DNA of 64,000 nt, taken from CAWGYT01 sp963826795 (GTDB lineage Bacteria > Planctomycetota > Planctomycetia > Pirellulales > Pirellulaceae). The notes beneath the pieces were generated by a model. It made no database searches, was not told where the DNA came from, and worked only from the letters and a program-made list of their open reading frames with translations. Location: contig CAWGYT010000029.1 of assembly GCA_963826795.1 (NCBI GenBank), positions 1 to 64,000 on the forward strand. The letters are read 5' to 3'. Each line of letters begins with the position of its first letter. Position 1 is the stretch's first letter. Positions 55,479 to 64,000 of this stretch are shown piece by piece. The position numbers and the translations under genes are program-made.

Positions 55479-56669
55479 TCAGGGCCCCGGGCCGCAGAAT
55501 TTGTTATGGCGAGATAGCTCCGCTCGGCAGAGCAGCACGGCGTAGATCGCGAAGCTGGCCATAATGAGCCCGGAGCGGGGCTCGGGAATGACTTGAGCGG
55601 CGGGTTTCGGGCCGAGCTCAAAGCCTCCGTCCTGAAACGCCTTCACAAAATCGCCGCTGGAAAACTCGAGGTCCCCATCCCAGTCTCCGGTGGCCCACGT
55701 CGAATTCAAGGCGATCGCATCTTCATACTGTCCCAGCTGAAACATCGCGACCAGGTCCGCCGAATTGAATTCAGAATCAAGATCCGCGTCGCCGTAGTAG
55801 GTGTTGAGCAGGTCGGACACCAGAAAATCGGTGTCGCCGCGGTCGACGCTCTGGTCCCCGTTCAGATCAAACGCGGGATCCTGGCTGCCGGCACGAATCG
55901 CGGCGTACAGAAGATCGATATCCGATCCGCCCAAGACCCCATCACCATCCAGGTCCCCCAGTGTCCCTTTCGGCGCGACGCCCAACAGGCCGCCGACGAT
56001 CTCGATCTGAATCGGGAACGGCCCAAGCAGCGTCGGGATCTCGACGTCAAACAGCAGGTCGATCGGAGCGGAGGCGGAGATCTGCCCCGCCGCTTCGCTC
56101 AGCCGAATCCCCAGCACGTCCGCCGAAACCGGCGCGACCGAGCTGAGATCGTAGGGTGTCGGCTGGGTCGAGAGGATGATTTCTCCCTCAAACTGGAAGA
56201 GATTGCCGAGCTGATCGAATTGGTTGCCAACGACGTTCCCCGCCGCGCCCGGTTCGACCAACCGAACTCCGACGGCGCCTGGTTCGGCGACGGCCGAGAG
56301 AGTTTGGCCGAGTACCAACAGATTGAAACTCATCCCGTCCCGCAGTTCGAGCAGCAAATCCGTAATCTGGGCCGTGCCGTAGGGTGCCTGATCTTGCGCG
56401 AGGACGAGCGAGCCGCTGCCGCCGAGCGATGACTGGTCCGCGACGGGGTTCCCCAAAATTGGATCGATCGAGACACGAACCGACGACGGATCCGGAAACG
56501 TGTTCGGAAGCAAATCCAGGCCCAACTCGGCACCCGCTAGGACGGGCCCCTTTCCGACGCAGGACAGGGTCAGCAAGGCGACGAAAGCAAGCCGCCTCGG
56601 CTGAATCCGCTGGGCAGGAATCCGGCAGGACGTTCGAAGTACCGCGAGGCGGCGGGTCAAGGTGTTCAT
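55479..56669 (-). CDS. Secreted dockerin-like/PEP-CTERM-like protein, cohesin-like N-terminal region
   Basis: This protein of about 396 residues has a signal segment (RRLAFVALLTLSCVGKG). The middle (about 45-240) is beta-rich ('VRLVEPGAAGNVVGNQFDQL', 'DLLFDVEIPTLLGPFPIQIE') and resembles cohesin-like or extracellular sandwich domains without a firm match. Then EF-hand-like LGDLDGDGVLGGSDIDLLY and LNGDQSVDRGDTDFLV, and the doublet YGDADLDSEFNSADLVAMF, GDWDGDLEFSSGDFVKAF. The tail VIPEPRSGLIMASFAIYAVL resembles a PEP-CTERM anchor. Role unknown. Confidence 0.82.
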   Translation of the reverse strand: MNTLTRRLAVLRTSCRIPAQRIQPRRLAFVALLTLSCVGKGPVLAGAELGLDLLPNTFPDPSSVRVSIDPILGNPVADQSSLGGSGSLVLAQDQAPYGTAQITDLLLELRDGMSFNLLVLGQTLSAVAEPGAVGVRLVEPGAAGNVVGNQFDQLGNLFQFEGEIILSTQPTPYDLSSVAPVSADVLGIRLSEAAGQISASAPIDLLFDVEIPTLLGPFPIQIEIVGGLLGVAPKGTLGDLDGDGVLGGSDIDLLYAAIRAGSQDPAFDLNGDQSVDRGDTDFLVSDLLNTYYGDADLDSEFNSADLVAMFQLGQYEDAIALNSTWATGDWDGDLEFSSGDFVKAFQDGGFELGPKPAAQVIPEPRSGLIMASFAIYAVLLCRAELSRHNKFCGPGP

Positions 56670-56701
56670 TCTCCGATCATAATCGACCACTGCGTTTTCG
56701 C

Positions 56702-59647
56702 CTACGCTCGACGACCCTCCATCCGGCCGTCGGAAACGCCGCCTTGCCCGGCGTGGAACCGGCGCGACCGCAGCAGCCCGCTCAATCCAGCCGCGAGCGC
56801 CAACCCGGCCAATCCCGGGGGCTCGGGGGCGGGCTGGGCCGCGGTCGATTCGTACTGCCCCCCCTGAAAGGCCAGCACGAGATCCGTCGAATCGAAATCC
56901 AGGTCGAGGTTCCAGTCACCCGTGGTCCAGTCCGAGTTGTCCTCCAGCGGGTCTTCGTACTGTCCGCTTTGAAACACCGCGACGAGGTCCCGCGAGTCAA
57001 ACTGCCCGTTTCCGTCGGCATCGCCAGGCCGCGCCAGATAGGTCACCCAACGGACGTCGTGGGCGCCGTAGATCAGTTGCTGAAATCGACCCGCACCCTG
57101 ATGCCCTGGATGCACCGAGTTTCCATCGAGCTCGATCGAGGCGAATTCTCCCTCCATCAATTCCGCTTGCAGGACCGTCCATTGTTGCTCCGCGCCTCGC
57201 TCGGTGAGAGCGGCCTCCGCGGCACTGGATCCGGTGACGAGGGCCAGCGTGCCGGCCAATTGAGCGACGCCCTGCACGTCCACCCGAGCGTCGCGGGCGC
57301 CGTCACCGGGCCCCAGCGTAATCTCCAATGTCGCCGCGTCCTGCATGTGATAGTCGCCGACGATGGTCCACGCGCCGAAGGGGTTCGCGGGCGATCTGAC
57401 GTCAGGCGGGGATAGCACGCCTGCGCGATGCTCGACCGTGCCTTCCAGGCGCGAAACGCCTTCGATCTCACCTTCGAAGAACTCGAGCGTCCCCACCGTC
57501 ACCGTGCCATCGATTTTGCGGCTGACCAGTTGCGGAACCAGCAGCAAATCGGAATTGCTCGCGGAGCTGTTCAGTCCCTGAATGGCCAGCAGGTTCCCGC
57601 CTTCGACCAAGAGCCCGGTAAACGGGGTGAGATCAAACGTCACAAACGAAGTGGCCGCGTCCGCGGCAACCGAACGCGTGGCGGCCGAGTCCCACGAGGG
57701 CTCGGCGGGCGCGTTGGCGCGAGCGACTTCCTGTCCGTTGAGATAGGCCACGAAGCCGTCGTCGAACATCAGATTGAAGTCCAGCTGCCCCACGTCCTGC
57801 GGGTCGTCCAGTTGAAACTCGAAGCGGGTGAAGACGGAGGCATTGGTGGCGTAAAGCGTGTCTTCAAGGTCCGTCTCGAGCCACGGTGCAAGGCGCCCGG
57901 TGCGGTCATATCCCAGACCGGCCGGCACGACCTCCCAAGCCGAATCGTCGAAGTCGGTCGCCGCCCAGGAAGCAACTTGTTCGGCTTGCGTCGGCACGAG
58001 CACGGACGCGGTGGCTCCCACGTCCAAGAGCACCTCGGGCGCGGCACCGCCCTCGACCCGCAGCAACCCGCCGCGAAGCTCGATTCGACTCTCGCCGTCT
58101 CCGCGCGACAGATTGCCGCTCACGGTCACCTCCCCCTGCGCGATTCGCAGGATGGATTCACTGTCTTTCGCTGCAGCCAGCGTCAGGCTTCCTCCCACGA
58201 CGAGCTGCCCGCCATCGACTTCCAGCGTATTCTGGATTGCGCCGCCGCGAAGGATCGGAACCAAGAGCAGATCCGAGCTGCTAACCCGATTGTTTAGGCC
58301 TTGAATGGCCAACACGTTTCGTCCGGTCTGGAGCGCACCGATCTCGGCCGAAAGGTCGAACGTCTCGATTGCAAGGGCTTGCGCGTCATCGCGCGAATTT
58401 CGGGCCGCCGCGTTCCAGGCGGTCGTCGTCGGAGCGTTGGCCGCGGCGATGCGAACACCGTTTAAGTAAGCAACGAAGCCATCGTCGTACTTCATGTCAA
58501 GCTGCAGGAAATCGAATTCCGAGGGGTCCTGCACGGTGAAATCCAGCCGCGCGTAAACGCTGGTGCCCTGGTTGTACATTTGGGCCTCCACGTCCGTCGC
58601 AATCTGTGCTTCGTACCCCGAACCCCGATCGTAGCCGATCCCCGTGGGGCCGCTTTGCCACTGGCCGTCGTCGAACTCGGGCGCGAACCAAGTCTCTTGA
58701 TCCTGGCTATTCCGGGGAACCGAAATCCGCGCGGCGGCCCCGGCGGCCAGCAGAACTTGGCCTCCCGATGCCTGGCCGATCTCGATGTCGCGCTGAATGG
58801 CCAGGCTGGCATCCGACTCGATCGACAGCTGATTGATCCCCGCCCCGAGCGTCAGTGAGCGAGCGGCCTGGTCGCCCGAAGTGACCTCAATCAAACCGTC
58901 GTTTTGCAGCTGGACGTTTGCATGCTCGGTCGGCCGCCACCCCTCCTGCCAATTGGCATCGGCCAACCACGGCGTCGACTCGCCCCCCGCCCAAGTACGC
59001 TCCGTAATCACTTCGCCGGCGCCGCTCCCGTACCGGCCCTGAAGGGCAGCAATCTCGGGCATGAAGAGCGAGCCTCGATCGATGCTCGGCAGCAGATTCT
59101 CCCCGCCGATTGTCGAGTTCATCAAGGAAAGCTGGGCGTCGATATGGTCCAACCCCAAGGCATGCCCCAATTCGTGGGCCACGGTCGTGAAGAAGAGCGA
59201 TTCGCTCCAGATCCGATCGCTGCTGTCCAGGTGGACGTCACTTGCAAGGCCACTGGATCCCGGAAAATAGGCATGTCCCAGCGTATTGCCGCTAAGGTCG
59301 TGATGGCCGATCCGAATGTCGGCCGTGCCCACCGCCGAATACTCGTTGTCCGTCGGCTCCGGGCCCACATCAGCAACTTCCACGAACGTCAGCGGGGCAA
59401 CGGACGCCCACAACGCCAACGACTCCTCGACCGTGCGCAGCATTTCGAACTCGGAGAGATTCGATTGCCGATCAACACCCCCGTCGAACAAGTTGCTGTA
59501 GCTATAGGTGAAGACCTCCGCCGCGTGTCCCCTCGGTGCCGTCTCGGTTAACAGGGACCCGATGCAGCTCAGCGCGATCAGGCATTCTCCGCACCAGCGC
59601 GAGAGGCCGACAGACCACGATGGGTTGCCCTTGCGGATCAACGTCAT
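56702..59647 (-). CDS. Large secreted matrixin-type metalloprotease with duplicated domains, dockerin-like and PEP-CTERM-like parts
   Basis: This 981-residue protein is the longest intact gene here. After a signal segment, residues about 45-205 form a matrixin (M10) domain with the zinc motif HELGHALGLDH (158-168) followed by the Met-turn LSLMNSTIG. Two similar ~160-residue domains follow at about 308-467 and 549-707, both with FDDGxW/SAW, 'YDDGFVAYLNG' or MFDDGFVAYLNG and 'VLAIQGLNN' or LLAIQGLNS, separated by right-handed repeat-like stretches. A dockerin-like doublet sits at 873-934 (GDADGNGQFDSRDLVAVF, GDWNLDLDFDSTDLVLAF). It ends with PAPEPPGLAGLALAAGLSGL. Confidence 0.9.
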   Translation of the reverse strand: MTLIRKGNPSWSVGLSRWCGECLIALSCIGSLLTETAPRGHAAEVFTYSYSNLFDGGVDRQSNLSEFEMLRTVEESLALWASVAPLTFVEVADVGPEPTDNEYSAVGTADIRIGHHDLSGNTLGHAYFPGSSGLASDVHLDSSDRIWSESLFFTTVAHELGHALGLDHIDAQLSLMNSTIGGENLLPSIDRGSLFMPEIAALQGRYGSGAGEVITERTWAGGESTPWLADANWQEGWRPTEHANVQLQNDGLIEVTSGDQAARSLTLGAGINQLSIESDASLAIQRDIEIGQASGGQVLLAAGAAARISVPRNSQDQETWFAPEFDDGQWQSGPTGIGYDRGSGYEAQIATDVEAQMYNQGTSVYARLDFTVQDPSEFDFLQLDMKYDDGFVAYLNGVRIAAANAPTTTAWNAAARNSRDDAQALAIETFDLSAEIGALQTGRNVLAIQGLNNRVSSSDLLLVPILRGGAIQNTLEVDGGQLVVGGSLTLAAAKDSESILRIAQGEVTVSGNLSRGDGESRIELRGGLLRVEGGAAPEVLLDVGATASVLVPTQAEQVASWAATDFDDSAWEVVPAGLGYDRTGRLAPWLETDLEDTLYATNASVFTRFEFQLDDPQDVGQLDFNLMFDDGFVAYLNGQEVARANAPAEPSWDSAATRSVAADAATSFVTFDLTPFTGLLVEGGNLLAIQGLNSSASNSDLLLVPQLVSRKIDGTVTVGTLEFFEGEIEGVSRLEGTVEHRAGVLSPPDVRSPANPFGAWTIVGDYHMQDAATLEITLGPGDGARDARVDVQGVAQLAGTLALVTGSSAAEAALTERGAEQQWTVLQAELMEGEFASIELDGNSVHPGHQGAGRFQQLIYGAHDVRWVTYLARPGDADGNGQFDSRDLVAVFQSGQYEDPLEDNSDWTTGDWNLDLDFDSTDLVLAFQGGQYESTAAQPAPEPPGLAGLALAAGLSGLLRSRRFHAGQGGVSDGRMEGRRA

Positions 59648-59796
59648 GACAGAATTCCCCGCGGCGTCGTGCCGCCTACGCTCCGAGTCGGACGTCGACC
59701 CAGTCTCGCGTCGATTTTGGACGGACTCTGCTACCGCACTCAGTCTATTCGGATTGCCGAATTCCGAATAGACAAACCAACGGCGATTCGCAGCCG

Positions 59797-60992
59797 CCCG
59801 CCCCCCTCATCCGGCCTGCGGCCACCTTCTCCCGCGTTGGGGAGAAGGGACAGCGTGTTGTCACCTCTCCCGTGGCCGGGAGAGGTCGACCGGGACCCGC
59901 TCGCGGGGACCGGGCGGGTGAGGGCAAGCCCCTGCCAGCCGCCCGCCCCCTCATCCGGCCTGCGGCCACCTTCTCCCGCGTTGGGGAGAAGGGACAGGAT
60001 TGTGTCACCTCTCCCGAGGCCGGGAGAGGTCGCTCGGGGCCCGCTCACGGGGACCGGGCGGGTGAGGGCTGAGCGTCTGGCAGCCGGCCGGTCCCCCTCA
60101 TCCGGCCTTCGGCCACCTTCTCCCGCGTTGGGGAGAAGGGACAGGAGGGTGTCACCTCTCCCGCGGCCGCGAGATGTCGGCCGGGGCCCGCTTGCGGGGA
60201 CCGGGCGGGTGAGGGCTGAGCGTCTGGCAGCCGGCCGGTCCCCCTCATCCGGCCTTCGGCCACCTTCTCCCGCGTTGGGGAGAAGGGACAGGATTGTGTC
60301 ACCTCTCCCGGGGCCGGGAGAGGTCGACCGGGACCCGCTCGCGGGGACCGGGCGGGTGAGGGCTGAGCGTCTGGCAGCCGGCCGGTCCGCCTCATCCGGC
60401 CTGCGGCCACCTTCTCCCGCGTTGGGGAGAAGGGACAGGATGGTGTCACCTCTCCCGCGGCCGGGAGAGGTCGGCCGGGGCCCGCTTGCGGGGACCGGGC
60501 GGGTGAGGGCTGAGCGTCTGGCAGCCGGCCCGCCCGCCTCATCCGGCCTGCGGCCACCTTCTCCCGCGTTGGGGAGAAGGGACAGGAGGGTGTCACCTCT
60601 CCCGCGGCCGGGAGAGGTCGGCCGGGGCCCGCTTGCGGGGCCCGGGCGGGTGAGGGCTGAGCGTCTGGCAGCCGGCCCGCCCCCCTCATCCGGCCTTCGG
60701 CCACCTTCTCCCGCGTTGGGGAGAAGGGACAGGAGGGTGTCACCTCTCCCGCGGCCGGGAGAGGTCGGCCGGGGCCCGCTTGCGGGGCCCGGGCGGGTGA
60801 GGGCTGAGCGTCTGGCAGCCGGCCCGCCCGCCTCATCCGGCCTGCGGCCACTTTCCCCCGCGTTGGGGAGAAGGGACAGCGTGTTGTCACCTCTCCCGTG
60901 GCCGGGAGAGGTCGACCGGGACCCGCTCGCGGGGACCGGGCGGGTGAGGGCAAGCCCCTGCCAGCCGCCCGCCCCCTCATCTGGACGAGAGA
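59797..60992. repeat. Tandem array of the multi-hairpin repeat, eight units plus a truncated ninth
   Basis: The landmark CTCATCCGG starts at 59806, 59950, 60097, 60244, 60391, 60538, 60685 and 60832, with a truncated CTCATCTGG at 60976. Spacings are 144, then 147 six times, then 144 bp, all multiples of three, so reading frames of several hundred codons stay open on both strands; they are artefacts. Each unit has the CCTTCTCCC and CCTCTCCCG stems. Units 1 and 8 share a distinct variant (AGCGTGTTGTCACC, CAAGCCCCTGCCAGCCGCCC). It lies between divergent genes. Confidence 0.92.
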
Positions 60993-60994
60993 CT

Positions 60995-61023
60995 TTGAAT
61001 TCCAAGCGATTTCCCCTTACAAT
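60995..61023 (+). promoter_or_regulatory. Sigma-70-type promoter for the cytochrome gene
   Basis: TTGAAT (60995-61000) and TACAAT (61018-61023) are separated by 17 bp. It begins right after the repeat array and lies about 267 bp before the ATG at 61290. The intervening leader has no recognised gene. Confidence 0.5.
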
Positions 61024-61289
61024 CGGCGCACGGCGGGACTCGGGGGCGGTACGGCAATCGATGCCCCCCACGCACTGCGCCCTCCTTAACCCATCTCGGA
61101 CTGCCCCGACATGGTGCAACCGATGCGCGTCCGCGGACCCTTTTTCGCGCGTTCGCCCTGGGACGCTGCGGTGGCCCGTCGCGTGGTTGTCGAAGCCGTC
61201 TGGTCTGGAAACTATCCTGATAAGCCCGGTCGTTGATGAAGCATCGCGAACCCGGCTTGATCATTGCTCTGCTGCGAAGGAACCGACGA

Positions 61290-64000
61290 ATGAATCGATC
61301 CAAGCGGGATCACGATTGTGGACGAAGACTGGCCTGGTGCGTCGTCGTGGTAGGTTTGGCACCCGCGCTCGCGTCAGGCCAGGACACCAACGAGCCCGCG
61401 TCGACCGCCGATGAGCCCTCGCGCTGGGTCACGCAGCAGCCGCAAGTCATGCCGACCCTGGTGACCGGCGCCGATCCAACGAAGCCCAGTCGCGAAGCGT
61501 TTCATGTTTCGCCGGGGTTTCAAGTCGAGCGGCTGTTTGAAGTGCCCAAAGAGACACACGGCTCGTGGGTCAGTTTGGCCTTTGACGCCGCAAGGACGCC
61601 TGTTGGCCTGCGACCAGGACCAGCTGGGTTTGAGTCGCGTGACCATGCCACCGATTGGCAGCGACGAACCGACGCGGGTGGAACGGTTGGAGTTGCCGAT
61701 CACCGCCGCCCAAGGCATGCTGTATCGCCTTCGACAGCCTCTATGTCTCGTCAACGGCGGACCGGGCAGCGGGTTGTATCGAGCTCGGGACTGAATCAGG
61801 ACGGCGAACTTGATCAGGTCGAAAAACTGCACGAGTTTCGCGGCGGCGGCGAGCACGGACCGCACGCGATTCGACTGAGTCCCGACGGGAAATCTTTGTA
61901 CGTCGTCTGCGGCAACCACACGGATCCGCCGGACTTCGACGCCAGCCGCCTGCTGCCGCAATGGGGCGAGGACTTGTTGTTGCCGCGTCAGTGGGACGCG
62001 CGCGGACATGCGCGCGGCCGACTCGCCCCGGGTGGCTGGATCGCTCGCACCGATCCCGAGGGCACGCCAATGGGAAATTGTCAGCATCGGCTACCGCAAC
62101 ACCTACGACTTTGATTTCAACCCCGATGGCGAAATGTTCGCCTACGACGCTGACATGGAATGGGACCTGGGCATGCCCTGGTACCGGCCGACTCGGCTGC
62201 TGCATGCCACCAGCGGCAGCGAGTTTGGCTGGCGAAGCGGCACGGGCAAATGGCCGGAGTACTACGTCGACAGCTTGCCGGCTCGCCTTGGACATCGGTC
62301 CGGGATCGCCGACCGGGGTGACGTTCGGGACCGGAACCCGGTTTCCCGCCAAGTACCAGCAGGCGCTGTACCTGCTGGACTGGACGTTCGGCACCATCTA
62401 CGCCGTGCATCTGAGCCCGCAGGGAGCGAGCTATCTGGGCGAGAAGGAAGAGTTCGTGCTCGCGCGTGGCATTACCCTTGACCGATGCCGTCGTCGGACC
62501 GGACGGGTCGCTGTACTTTGCCGTGGGCGGTCGCGGAACGCAGTCCGCACTGTATCGTGTGACTTATGTCGGCGAGGCGTCGACCGAGCCGATCTCAGGG
62601 CATGACCCGGAAGGCGCCGAACTCCGCCAGGTACGACATCGCCTGGAACGGAGCCACCCTCGGTTTGATGATCCAACGCCCGAAATGACCTGGACTTGGT
62701 CTGGGAACAATCTGGGCCACTCGGATCGCTTCATTCGCTATGCGGCACGCGTGGCACTGGAACGGCAACCGCTGAGCGAATGGCAGGCCCGGGCCCTGAC
62801 GGATTCGGATTCGGAGCGTCGAATTCAGGCGGCGGTGGCACTGGCACGAGCGGGCAGCGTCCAGCCCGCCGGGGCGGAGTCGCAGGACTCGGCACGAACG
62901 CTTCTGAAAGTCGATCTCCTGCAGTCACTCAACGGGTTGGACATCGACGCGCTGCACGACCACTCAGCAACGTCGATCTGCTGCGGGCCTACGCGCTGGT
63001 CTTTATTCGCCTCGGCCAACCGTCGGTGCGCGAGGCCGCCGAGGTGGCTGGCGCGGTTGGATCCCTATTTTCCCGACACGGATGATCGCGGTCAACCGCG
63101 AGTTGGCCCGCGTCCTGGTCTATCTGAATGCCCCGGCGGTCGTGCAGAAAACGCTGGCCTTGATGCAACAGGATTACGTGCTGCCGAAGGAGGCGATCGA
63201 CGATCTGCTCAGTCGCAATCCGGGGTACGGGCGAACGATTGCCGAGATGCTGGCCAACCATCCCGAACTGCAGAAATTGCATTACGCCTTTGTCCTCCGC
63301 AACATGCGTTATGGCTGGACGCTGGAAGAGCGACGTCAGTATTTCGCTTGGCTGAGCGATGCCAAGCGGCGCAGCGGTGGGGCGAGTTACGAAGGGTTCA
63401 TCGAGAATATGCGCCAAGACGCGCTGGCGAACTTGTCCGATGCCGAACGGGTGGCACTCGAGTCAGATGCGGTCGCACCACCCCCGCCGGACAGCGAATT
63501 GCCGAAACCGAAAGGGCCCGGTCGCGAGTGGACGGTCGACGAAATTCTGGGGATCGTCGAAACTGAACTGCTGGGCCGTAACTTTGAACATGGGCGTGAG
63601 ATGTTCGCCGCCAGTCGCTGCGTCATTTGTCACCGACTGGACGGTCACGGCGGAGCGACCGGTCCCGATTTGACCAGCGTGGCCGGCCGCTTCAGCCTCA
63701 AGGACCTCGCCGAGGCCTTGGTTCATCCGAGTCAACGTGATCTCGGACCAGTACCGGGCGAGTGTCATCGAAACGCAAGACGGACAGGTGATCACGGGCC
63801 GGATCGTCGCCGAAGATGATCAGGAGTTGACGGTTCAGATCGCATCCGGAGGACGCCACACAGATTTCCCACGTCCGCAAGGACCAGATCGCGACGCTCA
63901 AGCCGTCCGGCACATCGCTGATGCCGGAAAAACTGCTGAATGTGTTGAACGAAGAGGAATTACTCGACCTGTTCGCTTACCTCCTGTCGCGTGGCAATCC
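61290..64000 (+). CDS. PVC-type heme-binding CxxCH protein (membrane-bound dehydrogenase-like), frameshifted and partial
   Basis: The start MNRSKRDHDCGRRLAWCVVV is followed by a signal helix and GFQVERLFEVPKETHGSWVS. Pieces in several frames rebuild an NHL/glucose-dehydrogenase-like propeller ('LLACDQDQLGLSRVTMPPIG', 'SIGYRNTYDFDFNPDGEMFA', 'YDADMEWDLGMPWYRPTRLL', 'TGTRFPAKYQQALYLLDWTF', 'AVVGPDGSLYFAVGGRGTQS'), then HEAT-like repeats, then the heme site ASRCVICHRLDGHGG near 63620. It continues past the window end (EEELLDLFAYLLSRGNP). Shifts occur near 61600, 61735, 61790, 62080, 62285, 62470, 62970, 63745 and 63845. The sugar or alcohol substrate is not known. Confidence 0.88.

Noticed and set aside
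59669..61414. Long open frames on both strands through the repeat array (over 450 codons)
   Set aside because: They arise only because the repeat period is a multiple of three. The translations are low-complexity and identical unit to unit, with no start signals.

Overview
The window looks like a chromosomal segment from a planctomycete (phylum Planctomycetota). The base composition is GC-rich. The gene families are typical of that group: a DUF1501 protein, a DUF1080 protein, a PVC-type CxxCH heme-binding protein, secreted proteins that pair a dockerin-like GDxNxDG doublet with a PEP-CTERM-like tail, zinc-ribbon membrane proteins and FG-GAP proteins. No plasmid, phage or CRISPR hallmark was seen. 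The assignment rests on recognised families, not on a database search.

Layout. 0-3 kb: the 5' half of a tRNA-Arg(ACG) and a lutABC lactate-oxidation operon, all on the minus strand. 3-10 kb: a prolyl oligopeptidase, a tandem hairpin-repeat array, ogt, an unknown protein with a repeat-derived tail, and a delta-9-type desaturase. 10-13.4 kb: divergent secreted proteins, an alginate-lyase-like enzyme and a YWTD propeller, both with dockerin-like and PEP-CTERM parts. 13.4-18 kb: a minus-strand run of metallohydrolase-like protein, unknown anchored protein, Cys-rich protein, histidine kinase and response regulator. 18-20.4 kb: a DnaJ-like chaperone, a small membrane protein, rnpA and yidD. 20-31 kb: a methyltransferase, a FlgI-like lipoprotein, smc, an HTH-receiver regulator flanked by hairpins, moaC, a polyprenyl synthase and nrdR. 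31-47.5 kb: DUF1080, a Brp/Blh-like membrane protein with a TPR tail, an FG-GAP protein, a CYTH protein, GNAT, SMP-30, DUF1501, a zinc-ribbon membrane protein, an ABC-2 permease, two coupled CNNM-type proteins, a TPR lipoprotein and small proteins. 47.5-53 kb: a three-gene glycosyltransferase/flippase-like operon and a divergent AI-2E-family permease. 53-61 kb: a 136-bp hairpin element resembling a MITE, three further secreted PEP-CTERM-like proteins including a matrixin protease, and a nine-unit repeat array. 61-64 kb: the PVC-type cytochrome gene, running off the window end.

Two features stand out. First, a GC-rich multi-hairpin repeat of about 130-150 bp occurs at five loci, three of them between convergent genes, and at one locus it has extended the reading frame of a PEP-CTERM-like protein. 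Second, many conserved genes (smc, moaC, nrdR, polyprenyl synthase, flgI-like, histidine kinase, DUF1501, cytochrome) are broken by single-base frameshifts that cluster in patches, and two genes carry one in-frame stop. The family signatures are intact across frames, so sequencing or assembly error is the more likely explanation than gene decay. These genes are listed as single CDS features and flagged.
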